From: Streptomyces sp. APSN-46.1
GTDB taxonomy: Bacteria > Actinomycetota > Actinomycetes > Streptomycetales > Streptomycetaceae
DNA length: 64,000 nucleotides
Reading direction: 5' to 3'
Assembly (NCBI RefSeq): GCF_022815725.1
Contig: NZ_JALGRF010000001.1
Coordinates: forward strand, 62,001 to 126,000
The translations under genes were made by a program, and so were the position numbers. Below the pieces are notes generated by a model, which was given only the letters and a program-made list of their open reading frames with translations, had not been told where the DNA came from and did not search any database. This document shows, one piece after another, positions 25,753 through 34,114 of this stretch (position 1 is the stretch's first letter; every line of letters begins with the position of its first letter).

Positions 25753-26033
25753 TCAGAGCTCTGGTCCGGTGCAGTACCCCTTCGGGTCGAGAGGCCAGGG
25801 GTACGCGTACAGGCGGGTCTGGGCGGCGATAAGGCGGTCCGTGGCGCAATTGTTGGCTGTGTCGAGAAAGAGAACGTTCCCCTGCGCGTCGCGCCCGAGG
25901 TCGAACCCCATCGTTCGGGTGTTGGACGAAACCGACGCTCGTTGAGAAGCATCCTCAGAGGCAACAGATAGAGGAGTGCGACCCCGGCCCCGACTCCCAC
26001 GAGAGCCCAGAGCCACCAGTCATCACCCACCAC
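25753..26033 (-). pseudogene. Frameshifted small membrane-anchored protein
   Basis: From a GTG at 26033 the frame encodes a membrane segment (WLWALVGVGAGVALLYLLPL) and a basic stretch. Good coding then continues only in another frame: TMGFDLGRDAQGNVLFLDTA, ending at the stop at 25753. A frameshift near 25920 is the simplest reading. I do not recognise the family. The C-terminal part resembles that of the next upstream gene (GRRVGDDGEGNDLF). Confidence 0.4.
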
Positions 26034-26039
26034 CCCTCG

Positions 26040-26261
26040 TCACGGACTGCCGCTCCATGCCGGGATCGAGACGGACACCGACGTCCGGTCCCAGCTGTTA
26101 CGCCGGGTGAACAGGTCATTGCCCTCGCCGTCGTCCCCGACCCGCCGCCCCAGGACCCAGTGAAGGGGAACGGGCCCGGCCTTGAAACCAAGTGCAGAGT
26201 ATGGGTCAGGCGGATAGCACTGCCCAGTGCGGCTTGCACAGAGCTTCGTCAGAGGCGACAT
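26040..26261 (-). CDS. Small protein of unknown function
   Basis: This is a 73-codon ORF from an ATG at 26261, ending 7 bp before the start of the broken membrane-protein gene, so the two could have formed an operon. It contains CYPPDPYSALGFKAGPVPLHW and GDDGEGNDLFTRRNSWD. The family is not recognised. Confidence 0.4.
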   Translation of the reverse strand: MSPLTKLCASRTGQCYPPDPYSALGFKAGPVPLHWVLGRRVGDDGEGNDLFTRRNSWDRTSVSVSIPAWSGSP

Positions 26262-26305
26262 GCGAGCCACCCCATTCGTACGGAAGAGGCGCGTGAGCCA
26301 CCCCT

Positions 26306-26751
26306 GTGACGATCTACTTCTACGGAGCCGATGAGATCCCGCACGGTTGCTTCTCGAACTTCTCCCCGCATGCTTTCTTTGTCGACGGGCTCCGGTGGCC
26401 GACCTCGGAACACTCCAGGCACAGAAGTTCGCCGGGACCGCCCACGCCGACCGGATACGTCGCGCGCCATCAGCCGTGCAGGCCGCCGAACTCGGGCGCA
26501 CCCGCTCGTATCCCCTGCGCCGTGACTGGGAAGGGGTCAAGGACGATGTCATGCGGCGAGCGGTCTACGAGAAGTTCACGCAGAACCAGGAAACCCGGGT
26601 GATCCTGCTGGCAACCGGGCAGCAGGAACTCGTAGAAGACACCACCGCCGACCACTACTGGGGGCGAGGTGCCACGGGCATGGGCAAGAACATGCTGGGC
26701 CGCATCCTGATGCGAACGCGGACACGCCTGGCAGGAAACGGCAAGGTCTGA
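26306..26751 (+). pseudogene. NADAR (YbiA/RibX-like) gene broken by a frameshift
   Basis: NADAR proteins are N-glycosidases acting on ADP-ribose or riboflavin-pathway intermediates. The first frame reads YFYGADEIPHGCFSNFSPH then LRWPTSEH, the conserved N-terminal block. The second frame continues AQKFAGTAHADRIRRA and ends with DHYWGRGATGMGKNMLGRIL, the conserved C-terminal block. The family consensus at the break is EH(Y/F)FQAQKF; the DNA around 26414 lacks about 4 bp, which accounts for the shift. GTG start at 26306. Otherwise full length, about 148 residues. Confidence 0.75.
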
Positions 26752-26769
26752 GATGGGCAGGGCGGTGTC

Positions 26770-27255
26770 ATGATCGGCAGCACGCGACTTGAACGGCGCA
26801 TCCGGCGTGACTTCCCCGAACCGGGTTCCGCGCCGGAGATCCTGCGGATCCTTGACGCACTCCCAGACACCGCCGGCTACGACTACCGGCAACTGCGCAG
26901 CGAGCGCATCCGAGCCGCGATCATTGTGCTAGCTGAGGGCGACATCGGTAAGTTCCGCCGAGCCATCGAACTGGCGAAGGCGGACTGGCGCGACGTGCTC
27001 GTCGCAGCAGGGCTCGCTGATGCAGATTGGCTCATCCGCCTCGACACCGAGCTCGGCCCTGATGACCCGGGTTCCCGAACCCACGACCCCACGTGGACCC
27101 ATTGCCACGCCTCCAGGCGTGGCACCAGGAGTGAGGGGCCAACAGCTTTCGTGAACTCACAGGCTCTTCATTGCATCCAGGCGTCGGCGTCGACCAGTCG
27201 GCGAGGATTCCCTCGGCGAGGGCACGGCCTCGGGATCCGGCATCGCCGGCGGTGA
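26770..27255 (+). CDS. Uncharacterised protein, probably with a replaced C terminus
   Basis: The first 100 or so codons from the ATG at 26770 look genuine (STRLERRIRRDFPEPGSAPEIL ... LAKADWRDVLVAAGLADADW), a helical protein like small hypothetical proteins in other Streptomyces. After about codon 100 composition changes to Arg/His/Ser-rich noise and runs opposite a gene fragment, so the natural end was probably lost. It starts 18 bp after the NADAR pseudogene. Confidence 0.5.
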   Translation: MIGSTRLERRIRRDFPEPGSAPEILRILDALPDTAGYDYRQLRSERIRAAIIVLAEGDIGKFRRAIELAKADWRDVLVAAGLADADWLIRLDTELGPDDPGSRTHDPTWTHCHASRRGTRSEGPTAFVNSQALHCIQASASTSRRGFPRRGHGLGIRHRRR

Positions 27256-27342
27256 GGACGTCGGACAGCCGGTGGATGACCATGAGGTTGGCGATGCCGA
27301 GGCCGCGGGATTTCTCGGCGGCTACGGCCAGTCGTCGGCCGG
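27196..27342 (-). pseudogene. Fragment of a conjugation/type IV secretion ATPase
   Basis: The minus strand reads RRLAVAAEKSRGLGIANLM, then VIHRLSDVLTAGDAGSRG and ALAEGILADWST. This resembles the conserved late region of the VirB4/TraC-like ATP-binding proteins on Streptomyces integrative and conjugative elements (VMHRLSDLxxAGDxGTRAxALAEGLLADTST, from memory). Only about 49 codons remain, with unrelated sequence on both sides. It is evidence that a conjugative element was once here. Confidence 0.55.
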
Positions 27343-27361
27343 GCGGGCTTACCGTGGGGGC

Positions 27362-27841
27362 GTGAGGTACATCGAGGCGCCGGCCGACTACGAGCGGGAT
27401 GGAACCCCGTCGCTGTTTCTCGCCGGGGGTATCACGGGCTGTCCGGACTGGCAATCCGAAGCGGTGCGGCAGTTGGAGGCGCTGGGGTGCCCGGTCACGG
27501 TCGTCAGTCCACGCCGTGCTCGTTTCCCAGTGGGGGATGCCGCGCTCGCGCCGTCGCAGATCGCCTGGGAGTTCACGATGCTGCACCGGGCGGAAGTGAT
27601 TCTCTTCTGGTTCCCGGACTCCACGACGAGTGTGCAGCCGATCGTCCTGTACGAACTGGGCGCCCACGCCGCGCGCGGAGCCGCGATCGCGGTCGGCGCG
27701 GACCCCGCCTATGTGCGGCGGCTGGATGTAGTCGAGCAGCTGCGTCACGCTCGCCCCGATGTGCACGTCCACGACGATCTGCACGAGACGGTTCGGGCAG
27801 CGACTGACCTTCTTCCCACCGGCGTGGTGCGCCCGTCGTAG
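27362..27841 (+). CDS. Nucleoside 2-deoxyribosyltransferase-like protein
   Basis: This 159-residue protein begins with SLFLAGGITGCPDWQ, the strand-and-loop start of the nucleoside 2-deoxyribosyltransferase/MazG-associated fold. It continues with WEFTMLHRAEVILFWFPD and QPIVLYELGAH, in which the Glu is the family's catalytic residue. GTG start at 27362; upstream in-frame codons read the fossil on the other strand. A role in nucleotide salvage or in phage/element biology is possible. Confidence 0.75.
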   Translation: MRYIEAPADYERDGTPSLFLAGGITGCPDWQSEAVRQLEALGCPVTVVSPRRARFPVGDAALAPSQIAWEFTMLHRAEVILFWFPDSTTSVQPIVLYELGAHAARGAAIAVGADPAYVRRLDVVEQLRHARPDVHVHDDLHETVRAATDLLPTGVVRPS

Positions 27842-27891
27842 GCATTGCGGAGTCCCCCGCGTGTGTGGAGGACCCCGCGTCTACGACGGGC
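27831..27891. terminator. Inverted repeat between convergent genes
   Basis: GCCCGTCGTAG at the very end of the deoxyribosyltransferase gene pairs with CTACGACGGGC 39 bp further on. It could terminate both converging transcripts. Confidence 0.5.
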
Positions 27892-27905
27892 CGAAGCCGT
27901 TCACC

Positions 27906-29066
27906 TCATGTACGTGGCGTCGGTACGTAGGCCTGCTTCAGGGCACAGTTCCAGATGACCGGGTGCGGTGTGCCTACGGTGTCCGCAGACACGCCCCCGA
28001 CCCGGTCGTCGTCCGTCACGGCGTACGCGGCGGACCAGCGCATGGGGGCGAGGTGGGGCAGGGCCATCACGGGGCCGCTGCCGGGCCAGATCTGGGCCTG
28101 TAGGAGCGGTACGGGTTCCGGGGGGAACGCCTCCTCTTCGGCGGCTGTTCCCACGCTGACGCCGGTGGTCGGGCTGATGTCGTCGAAGCCGCCCGTCATA
28201 CGGTCAGCGAGCAGGCCGGCGGCAGTCACGTTCGTGTAGGGCGGGCGCCAGATGACACCGTGGGAATAGCCTTCGCGGGTGAACAGGTAGGTGCCGGTGA
28301 TGTGGCCCTTCTCGTCGATGTCGGCCGGCGTGTACCGGCTGTAGGTGTCGCCTGGCGAGATGGGCGGAAGTTCCGTGGCCGGTGCGGCGGCGTCGGCGTG
28401 CCAGCGCAGTGCGACGTCGTATCCTCCGTCCTCGGTGGCGCCGTAGCCGTTGCCGACGATCTCGCCGGCGTTGTTGATGCCGCCGATCGCTTCCAGCCCG
28501 CGGACCTGGGCGGGCAGGGCGAGCTCGCGCCGGATGGCGGTACCGGACCATTCGACGCCGACCAGGCCGTCCTGGGTGCGCTTGTCGCCGACGATGCGGC
28601 TCTGGTCGTTGACGTCCTTGGCGCTTCCGCCGCCGGCCAGCAGCCGCACGGCCCGAGCTCCCGGCCGGTAGCTGAACGCGCCGGGTTCGAGCCCGGGGCC
28701 GGTCAGCGTGCCCACCATCAGCCCGAAACGGTTGACGGCCGCGACGCTGCCGGCGGTGTAGCCGGCGGGCAGCGGGACGCGGTGGACGGAGGTGCCCAGC
28801 CAGTAGACGGGGAGCTTGCGTGACACGCCCACGGAGAGAGCGAGCGGGCCGAAGCCGTTGACCTGGGTGTCGTGGTTCCAGGGCTGCGGGTCTGCGGTGC
28901 CGGGCAGCGACTGCAGCACCGTGATGGACGGTGTGCAGGCCTTCCCGGTGAGCGCCTCGGCGGAGTCCCCCTGCACCGCCTGTGCTGCCTGCGCCGGTAA
29001 TGCCAGGGCGAGTGAGGCGAGCGCCGTGCCCGCCGCAATGCCCAGTCTGGTCCTGCTCTTACCCAT
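27906..29066 (-). CDS. Secreted HAF-repeat-like beta protein
   Basis: This 386-residue exported protein has a signal peptide (MGKSRTRLGIAAGTALASLA then LALPAQA, cleaved near residue 28). The mature part has repeated motifs typical of HAF/beta-propeller-like extracellular proteins: AVNRFGLMVGT, DVNDQSRIVGD, GINNAGEIVGNGYG, DIDEKGHITGTYLF. The ATG at 29066 follows CTGGGGGGAT. Function unknown. It is intact although it lies within the decayed island. Confidence 0.75.
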   Translation of the reverse strand: MGKSRTRLGIAAGTALASLALALPAQAAQAVQGDSAEALTGKACTPSITVLQSLPGTADPQPWNHDTQVNGFGPLALSVGVSRKLPVYWLGTSVHRVPLPAGYTAGSVAAVNRFGLMVGTLTGPGLEPGAFSYRPGARAVRLLAGGGSAKDVNDQSRIVGDKRTQDGLVGVEWSGTAIRRELALPAQVRGLEAIGGINNAGEIVGNGYGATEDGGYDVALRWHADAAAPATELPPISPGDTYSRYTPADIDEKGHITGTYLFTREGYSHGVIWRPPYTNVTAAGLLADRMTGGFDDISPTTGVSVGTAAEEEAFPPEPVPLLQAQIWPGSGPVMALPHLAPMRWSAAYAVTDDDRVGGVSADTVGTPHPVIWNCALKQAYVPTPRT

Positions 29067-29121
29067 GTTGATCCCCCCAGCAGTGTGCGAGTCGACGGTC
29101 CTGACGACTCGTCGGCACACA

Positions 29122-29388
29122 TCATGTAGAGCGCGGGGAGCGTCTGACCAGATCACGTTCAGGCCAGCGGCTGTGCCCGCGCCTCCGCGCGGTATGAAGA
29201 CCGCATGGGGCCCGGTGCCATCGGAGGTGGCGGCGATGCGAGTGCCGGCGCCGTCGTGCGGCGATGAAGGCCGTGTCGCCCACGACGAGCAGGATGGCGA
29301 GGATCAGGAGAAAGGGCATGCCTTCCGCCACCGCGCCGATGAGTTCCAGGATGACGGCCACGAGAAGCAGGAACAGGAAGATCACCAT
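29122..29388 (-). CDS. Small membrane protein
   Basis: An ATG at 29388 with GGAGG upstream opens an 88-codon ORF. Two hydrophobic helices (FLFLLLVAVILELIGAVAEG and FLLILAILLVVGDTAFIA) are followed by an Arg/His-rich tail that may run past the natural end. Such two-helix proteins are frequent in Streptomyces; function unknown. Confidence 0.6.
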   Translation of the reverse strand: MVIFLFLLLVAVILELIGAVAEGMPFLLILAILLVVGDTAFIAARRRRHSHRRHLRWHRAPCGLHTARRRGHSRWPERDLVRRSPRST

Positions 29389-29514
29389 AGGGAGAACACC
29401 TCCTCCGGCACGTGGCTCAGGGCGGTCAGCGGCGCGCGAGTTGCTGTTCGCCGCTGGTGCCCGGCTGGTAGGCCGTCCCGTAGTGCTTGAAGATCGCTTC
29501 TTCCTGCCATCGGG

Positions 29515-29837
29515 ATGCCGACGTCCGGCCGGACGGCCCGCGAGGTACTGGCTGAGCCGGCCCGGGAGGACTTCCTGACCGTCGGCAAGGAAGGGTAGAT
29601 CCGGGCGGCGTATCCGCTGTCCGCCGTGCCTACTCCGCATCGGGAGATGCTCGCGGGCGGCATCCAGGTGTGGTCGATGTGCGCGATCTACGCGCTCGGT
29701 ATCCCCGGAACGCCCAGCCAGGGCGTGGTGATCTCCTCAGTAGTCCCGGTCACCTGCGGAAAGTCACCGTCACCACCACGAACGGGAGACTGGTGTGGGA
29801 ACCGGACCCGGTGTTCGTGTTCGTCGGCCGCCGGGGA
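29515..29837 (+). pseudogene. Alkylmercury-lyase (MerB)-like gene, stop codon plus frameshift
   Basis: From an ATG at 29515 the frame reads RTAREVLAEPAREDFLTVGKEG, then a TAG at 29596-29598. In the same frame follow IRAAYPLSAVPTPHREM and IQVWSMCAIYALGIPGT, the MerB-like pattern (AYPFSxxPTxHxV ... CAxDALG) with Tyr where Asp is usual. The rest, RKVTVTTTNGRLVWEPD and PVFVFVGRRG, lies in another frame ending at 29837. So the gene carries one premature stop and one frameshift near 29745. The family also includes proteins with no role in mercury resistance. Confidence 0.6.
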
Positions 29838-29898
29838 TGAGAATGCGCTCCAGGCTGGAGAGCGGGCCGGAGTCGACGGGATCTCGAGGACTGGGCGT

Positions 29899-29918
29899 GG
29901 GGACCAGTTGGGGACCAC
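29899..29918 (+). repeat. Double GGGGACCA motif, copy 2
   Basis: GGGGACCAGTTGGGGACCAC, two units with 11-bp period, lies about 90 bp before the right att-like core. Confidence 0.55.
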
Positions 29919-29950
29919 ACGGGGTGCGCGATGGTGCACGACAGGGCCTT

Positions 29951-30450
29951 TCATGCACAATTTACGCCCGCATTAATTCTATTATGTGTAGATAATCCGG
30001 GCGAACCGCTGGGGGTCAAGGGGTTCGACTCTTTGGCTCGGGAGAGTGCTGGGAGAGTGAGCAGATCCTCGACGACCAGACGTGCCTTTGGCAGCATGCC
30101 GTGCTCTTCGAGCCAGCGCATGGCACTGTCGACGGCGCGGGACCGCGCTTGATCGCTCGTCAGCCCCTCCAGTTGGCTGAGCATGACGGCCATCAGCTCA
30201 TGACCGTTCGGACGCACAACAGCGCGGCACATCCGAGACGGACGGCACGCCGGAGCTGTGCGGACGGCAGGTCCGGCACGCGCAGGAGCGGACCCAGGAC
30301 CGAACTGAACGCCTCGTGCTCCGGGTGGCTGTCGAGCCACGTGAAGGCGAGTGCGCGGCGGTTCACCGGCTGCGTCCTGTCGTACACGTCGAACGCGACA
30401 TCGCTGCTCGTTCCTCTCTCCTGCGGGGTGCGTCCAGCCCCACCGCGCAC
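29951..30450 (-). pseudogene. Frameshifted gene remnant truncated at the att-like core
   Basis: One minus-strand frame (from about 30400) reads VAFDVYDRTQPVNRRALAF and FSSVLGPLLRVPDLP. Coding then moves near 30200 to another frame: NGHELMAVMLSQLEGL, then EEHGMLPKARLVVEDLLTLP. The second frame runs into the 16-bp repeat at 30009 and loses coding character there. The family is not recognised. Confidence 0.4.
30009..30024 (+). repeat. Candidate att core, right copy
   Basis: An exact copy of the tRNA-Pro segment CTGGGGGTCAAGGGGT, 4452 bp from the left copy. It is followed by TCGACTCTTTGG, which resembles the reverse complement of the sequence just after the tRNA. Confidence 0.55.
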
Positions 30451-30527
30451 GAGAGGCGGCGGCTGGAGGATCGGTCGAGGCGGCCACGCCTCACCGAGTG
30501 CCTGACGGTGGAGCGCAGCCAGGTCGG

Positions 30528-30546
30528 TGGGACCATTTGGGGACCA
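30528..30546 (+). repeat. Double GGGGACCA motif, copy 3
   Basis: TGGGACCATTTGGGGACCA lies beyond the right att core, which suggests more than one insertion or deletion event at this site. Confidence 0.5.
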
Positions 30547-30739
30547 ACACGCGCCTTGGCCGATTCAGGTGGCGACCGTGATCGGGAGACCGTCAACGCC
30601 CGCGGGACGCTCCGTGTAGCTTGCTCCGGGGCAGCACGCGCCGCGGACGGCAGGAACCCGCAGGTGCTCGCGTCGCATGTACTGCGTTCGTTACCCTCCG
30701 AAGCAGCCGATTCTGATCACCGCCCGAGCGCCTGGGGCA

Positions 30740-31051
30740 GGGAGAACTTCCCACCGCAGTATGGCGCCGCGCCTCTCTGCCTTGACCGGGGCACTCGCAC
30801 CGATGCTGACGCCTGATCACGTGGATCTGGTCCTGGTCCAGGGGGACATGATGTCCGCGCTGGCCGGCGCTGTCACTGCGTTCTTGCAGCGGATCCCCGT
30901 GGTCCACCTGGAAGCCGGGCTGCGCACGAACGACCTGGCGGCGCCCTTCCCCGAGGAAGGGCGCCGGGGCGTGATCGCCAAGGTTGCCGCGCTGCACCTG
31001 GCGCCGACCCGGGGCGCTGCCCGCAATCTCGCTGGAATCGCCGCGCGCTAA
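30740..31051 (+). pseudogene. UDP-N-acetylglucosamine 2-epimerase fragment
   Basis: About 95 codons read HVDLVLVQGDMMSALAGAV, then RIPVVHLEAGLRTNDLAAPFPEE, then LHLAPTRGAARNLAG. This is the middle of the first domain of WecB-type epimerases (VQGDTxSxxAGAL ... HVEAGLRTxDxxxPFPEE). The family is about 370 residues, so both ends are missing. The residues after PFPEE (GRRGVI) also differ from the usual NR. Confidence 0.65.
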
Positions 31052-31321
31052 GTGCCGGGGTCGTGTCAGTCCATGATTCCGATTGCAGGTGAGAAGAAAG
31101 GTTGGGCGCCCCCTCGTCGGCTTGCCTCCGACGGATGGTGAATCTCCACCCGCGAGGCCGCCACCGCTCCCACGGCGGGCATTCGGGCGACGGCGAAACG
31201 ATCAGGCGGGTGATTCCGCCCGTTCCCTCCTTGATGTCACCCCACGTGCTGTGATCATTCCTCACTGTGATGACGCGAGGCGGTCTGAGGCTGCCCACGG
31301 TGACAGGAGGGCCTGGCTTCC

Positions 31322-34069
31322 ATGCACGGTGACTTCCCACGGCTCAGGCGGACGCTTTCACTGTGGTGCGGCATTGGTGCCGTGCTCGGCGGTTCGCTCG
31401 GCCCGGCCGCTCAGAGCGCACACGCGCTCACGGCGGAATTCCGAGAACGCGCTACGACATGTGCGGCTCCGGGGCCGATCGCCCATGCCTCCGCCGGCCT
31501 CGACTTCGGTGGCAAGGAGCTCAGTACCGCAAGTGCCGCCCGCACGGCGGCCGCCATCACGGCCGCGCTGGCCGCCGGGCCCCTCCCCGCCGGGGCCCGG
31601 GTGGTGGGGAGCCGGGTACTGCTCCCCGACGGCCAGGGGTCTTTCACGATCGGGGTGGAGCCCGCACGCATGCCGGGCACGCTTGCCTATGCGCCGGTGG
31701 CGACCGCGCACTTTCTCGGGCCGAGCGCGGCCGTGGTACGGGTCTCCGACCGGGCGACGGCCGATCTGATCCGGCTGGCGGTCGCCGCGCGGCTCACCGA
31801 GGTGGCGGCGATCGTCTCCGACCGGTCGGAGAACCGGCGGCTCGACGTCACGAGCGGACTGACCGAGGGTGTGCTCACCACCGCCGACAGCGCCGGCCGA
31901 ATCCCGCTCAGCCCCAAGGACATCGGCCGGATCACAGCCCTGAAGATCCTCGGCGACCAACTGCCCACCGCCACGGCCCGGGTGAAGTCGGCCGCGCTCG
32001 GTTCCGCCATCGCGATGGGCCTGCTCGACGAGGAACCGGCCCGCCCCGTGCACCGTATGGAAGGCAACGTGCCGCTCGTCGGCGTGGCAGCCGCGACGGC
32101 ACGGGCCGCCTCCGTCCGCACGCTGTCGCCCGGCTCCGCGACCGCTCTCGACAAGGTGCTCGACCTGGCCCGCCAGGCCGGCTCACAGGCGGCCCTGAAG
32201 GACATCCGCGCGGAACGGGACTGCGAGCGCCGCGTGCTGCGCGAACAAGCCGACGGCGTGATCGCCCAGCGGACGACGGCTGACGCCGAGCTGACGAAAT
32301 CCCTGAACACGCGTGATGCGCAGCTGCCGGTCATCCCTCACGTGATCGTCGGCGGCGGATGGGCGGCCACGGTCGACTACCTCACCCTGCCCCCGGTCGC
32401 GAGTGCCGGCGCCGTTGTGCCGCCCGTCCTGACGGTGTCCGCGGGCTACGGAGTGGTCAACGATCTCGGGGACTTCCGCCTCACCCAGCCCGCGATGGAC
32501 AACGAGCTGCCGGGCGCCCCCTTCCAGCCCGGTGACTTCGCCGAGGACCGCAACGACTTCGTGATGTCCACCGCCTTCGGACGAGCGGTCGGTGTGGCCC
32601 GGGCCCTGGCCGGCATGCCCACGTACCAGGCGAACGTCACGGGGATCGAAGCCCGGCCGGACGGCACGGCTGCGGCGGACTGGCCTGCCGAGGCCCGGTA
32701 CCGCCTGACGACCGGCGACCGGCGGACGCTGTACGCGCGCTCACTGGACCTGGCCACGGGGCTCGGCCCACCCAGGATCCCGCAGGCGGTCGGCGACCAG
32801 TTGGCCGGTCGGACCTTCGTCGATCCGGGTACGGGCTACCAAGTGGCATTCGGTCCGGCCGGTGACACGCGGATCCTCGACGCCCAGGGCGAGCCGTACA
32901 CCGGGCAGTTGCCCGCGAACGCCAGCTGGCTGCTCGGCGTGCAGAACGTCGAGGGCACACCGAAGCGGCTGTACGAGCCCTTCCTGCTCGACCCCCAGGG
33001 CCGGCCCACCGAGCGCCGCGTGATCGATGCCGAGTCCCGTCACTCGGTGGATCCGCAGACCCGTACGGCCTACGCCCCGGACGGAGCGGCCGTCGACCCG
33101 GCGACTCTGGATCCGGACCTGCGAGCCCGGCTCGGCTTCCGGACCGGGGGTTACCGCGACCCCCGGTTCGTCGCTGACCCCGACTCCCCCTACTCGGTCC
33201 ACCCGATGACCGGGGCCGTCATCCTGACCGCGAGCGGCGAGCCCGTCGACCGCACCACCCTCCCGCCGCAGACGCTGACCCGCCTCGACGCCCTCGTCCG
33301 GGCACACCGGGTCCAGTACGGCGGGCAGAACACCAGCGCCAGCTACCGTCCGGACGACGATCTGCTCGTGGTCGGCGGCGGAGCGGGCGGCGCCTCCGAG
33401 GTCGAACAGGCCCACTACGTCACCCGTCAGGTCACCTGGGGCGCGCGCCCGGCGAGACTCGGGACCGACTACCCCAAGGGGCCGGAAGGTGCCCTCGACC
33501 CCAAGGGACTGCGCGCCGAATGGGACGCGGCCGCCCCCGCCCGGAAGGCGGAGATCCAGCGGGACCTCACCTTCGTCAGCGGCGGTTTCAACCGGCGCAA
33601 CACCCTGCCGGCGATCGGGGCCTTCTCCTTGCCGGTCTGGGAGCCGACCCTTCGTACGACCGACCTGCCCGTCACCGTCCGGTACACCACCACCGGCCGG
33701 TTCGGCACGACGGACCTCCAGGGCCGCCTCTCCACCTTCAGCCGTATCGTCTACACCATCGGCCAGGAGGCCGACTACCCCGGCGGCGCAGCCGCGCTGC
33801 TCGGCTCCGGCACCCGGCTGGTCGCGGTGCTCGGACCGGACGGCAGGGAGGTCAACGGCCTTCAGGACGCGCCGGGCACGCTGCGGGTCCTGGGTGCTGT
33901 CGGTGTCACCGCCGGCGTTCTGCGGCTTACCGGCGCGGACCAGCCCGTACTGACCGACAAGATCAAGGCACAAGCGGACGCCTTGCCGCCGGACGCCCGC
34001 ACCATTCACCCCAGCATCCGCTACCACGCCGGGCGGATCGCTGAGATGAACCGTACCTTCCGGCGTTGA
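31322..34069 (+). CDS. Large exported protein of unknown function with flavoprotein-like motifs
   Basis: This 915-residue protein starts at an ATG after AGGAGG. A likely signal peptide (RLRRTLSLWCGIGAVLGG, cleavage after AQSAHA, residue 35) has paired Arg and could be a Tat signal. Residues 40-330 match nothing I know; they contain a periodicity of Ala-rich helices. At residue ~340 comes HVIVGGGWAATVDY, at ~477 LDLATGLGPPRIP and at ~680 LLVVGGGAGGASEVEQAHYV then VTWGARP. That order of two dinucleotide-binding-like glycine loops with an ATG motif between them recalls flavin-dependent monooxygenases. The gene stands alone between its own terminator and the decayed island. Confidence 0.7.
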   Translation: MHGDFPRLRRTLSLWCGIGAVLGGSLGPAAQSAHALTAEFRERATTCAAPGPIAHASAGLDFGGKELSTASAARTAAAITAALAAGPLPAGARVVGSRVLLPDGQGSFTIGVEPARMPGTLAYAPVATAHFLGPSAAVVRVSDRATADLIRLAVAARLTEVAAIVSDRSENRRLDVTSGLTEGVLTTADSAGRIPLSPKDIGRITALKILGDQLPTATARVKSAALGSAIAMGLLDEEPARPVHRMEGNVPLVGVAAATARAASVRTLSPGSATALDKVLDLARQAGSQAALKDIRAERDCERRVLREQADGVIAQRTTADAELTKSLNTRDAQLPVIPHVIVGGGWAATVDYLTLPPVASAGAVVPPVLTVSAGYGVVNDLGDFRLTQPAMDNELPGAPFQPGDFAEDRNDFVMSTAFGRAVGVARALAGMPTYQANVTGIEARPDGTAAADWPAEARYRLTTGDRRTLYARSLDLATGLGPPRIPQAVGDQLAGRTFVDPGTGYQVAFGPAGDTRILDAQGEPYTGQLPANASWLLGVQNVEGTPKRLYEPFLLDPQGRPTERRVIDAESRHSVDPQTRTAYAPDGAAVDPATLDPDLRARLGFRTGGYRDPRFVADPDSPYSVHPMTGAVILTASGEPVDRTTLPPQTLTRLDALVRAHRVQYGGQNTSASYRPDDDLLVVGGGAGGASEVEQAHYVTRQVTWGARPARLGTDYPKGPEGALDPKGLRAEWDAAAPARKAEIQRDLTFVSGGFNRRNTLPAIGAFSLPVWEPTLRTTDLPVTVRYTTTGRFGTTDLQGRLSTFSRIVYTIGQEADYPGGAAALLGSGTRLVAVLGPDGREVNGLQDAPGTLRVLGAVGVTAGVLRLTGADQPVLTDKIKAQADALPPDARTIHPSIRYHAGRIAEMNRTFRR

Positions 34070-34076
34070 GCGATAC

Positions 34077-34114
34077 GGAGCGGTGGCGGAGCGAGGGTGC
34101 TCCGCCACCGCTCC
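34077..34114 (+). terminator. Terminator of the 915-residue protein gene
   Basis: A perfect 16-bp stem (GGAGCGGTGGCGGAGC and its complement) with a 6-nt loop starts 8 bp after the stop codon. Confidence 0.8.

Noticed and set aside
30593..30997. Minus-strand ORF opposite the epimerase fragment
   Set aside because: Codon bias and motif similarity are on the plus strand.
31322..34069. Calling the large exported protein a plain FAD-dependent monooxygenase
   Set aside because: Only short glycine motifs support it; most of the sequence, including the first 300 residues, is unlike any family I can name.
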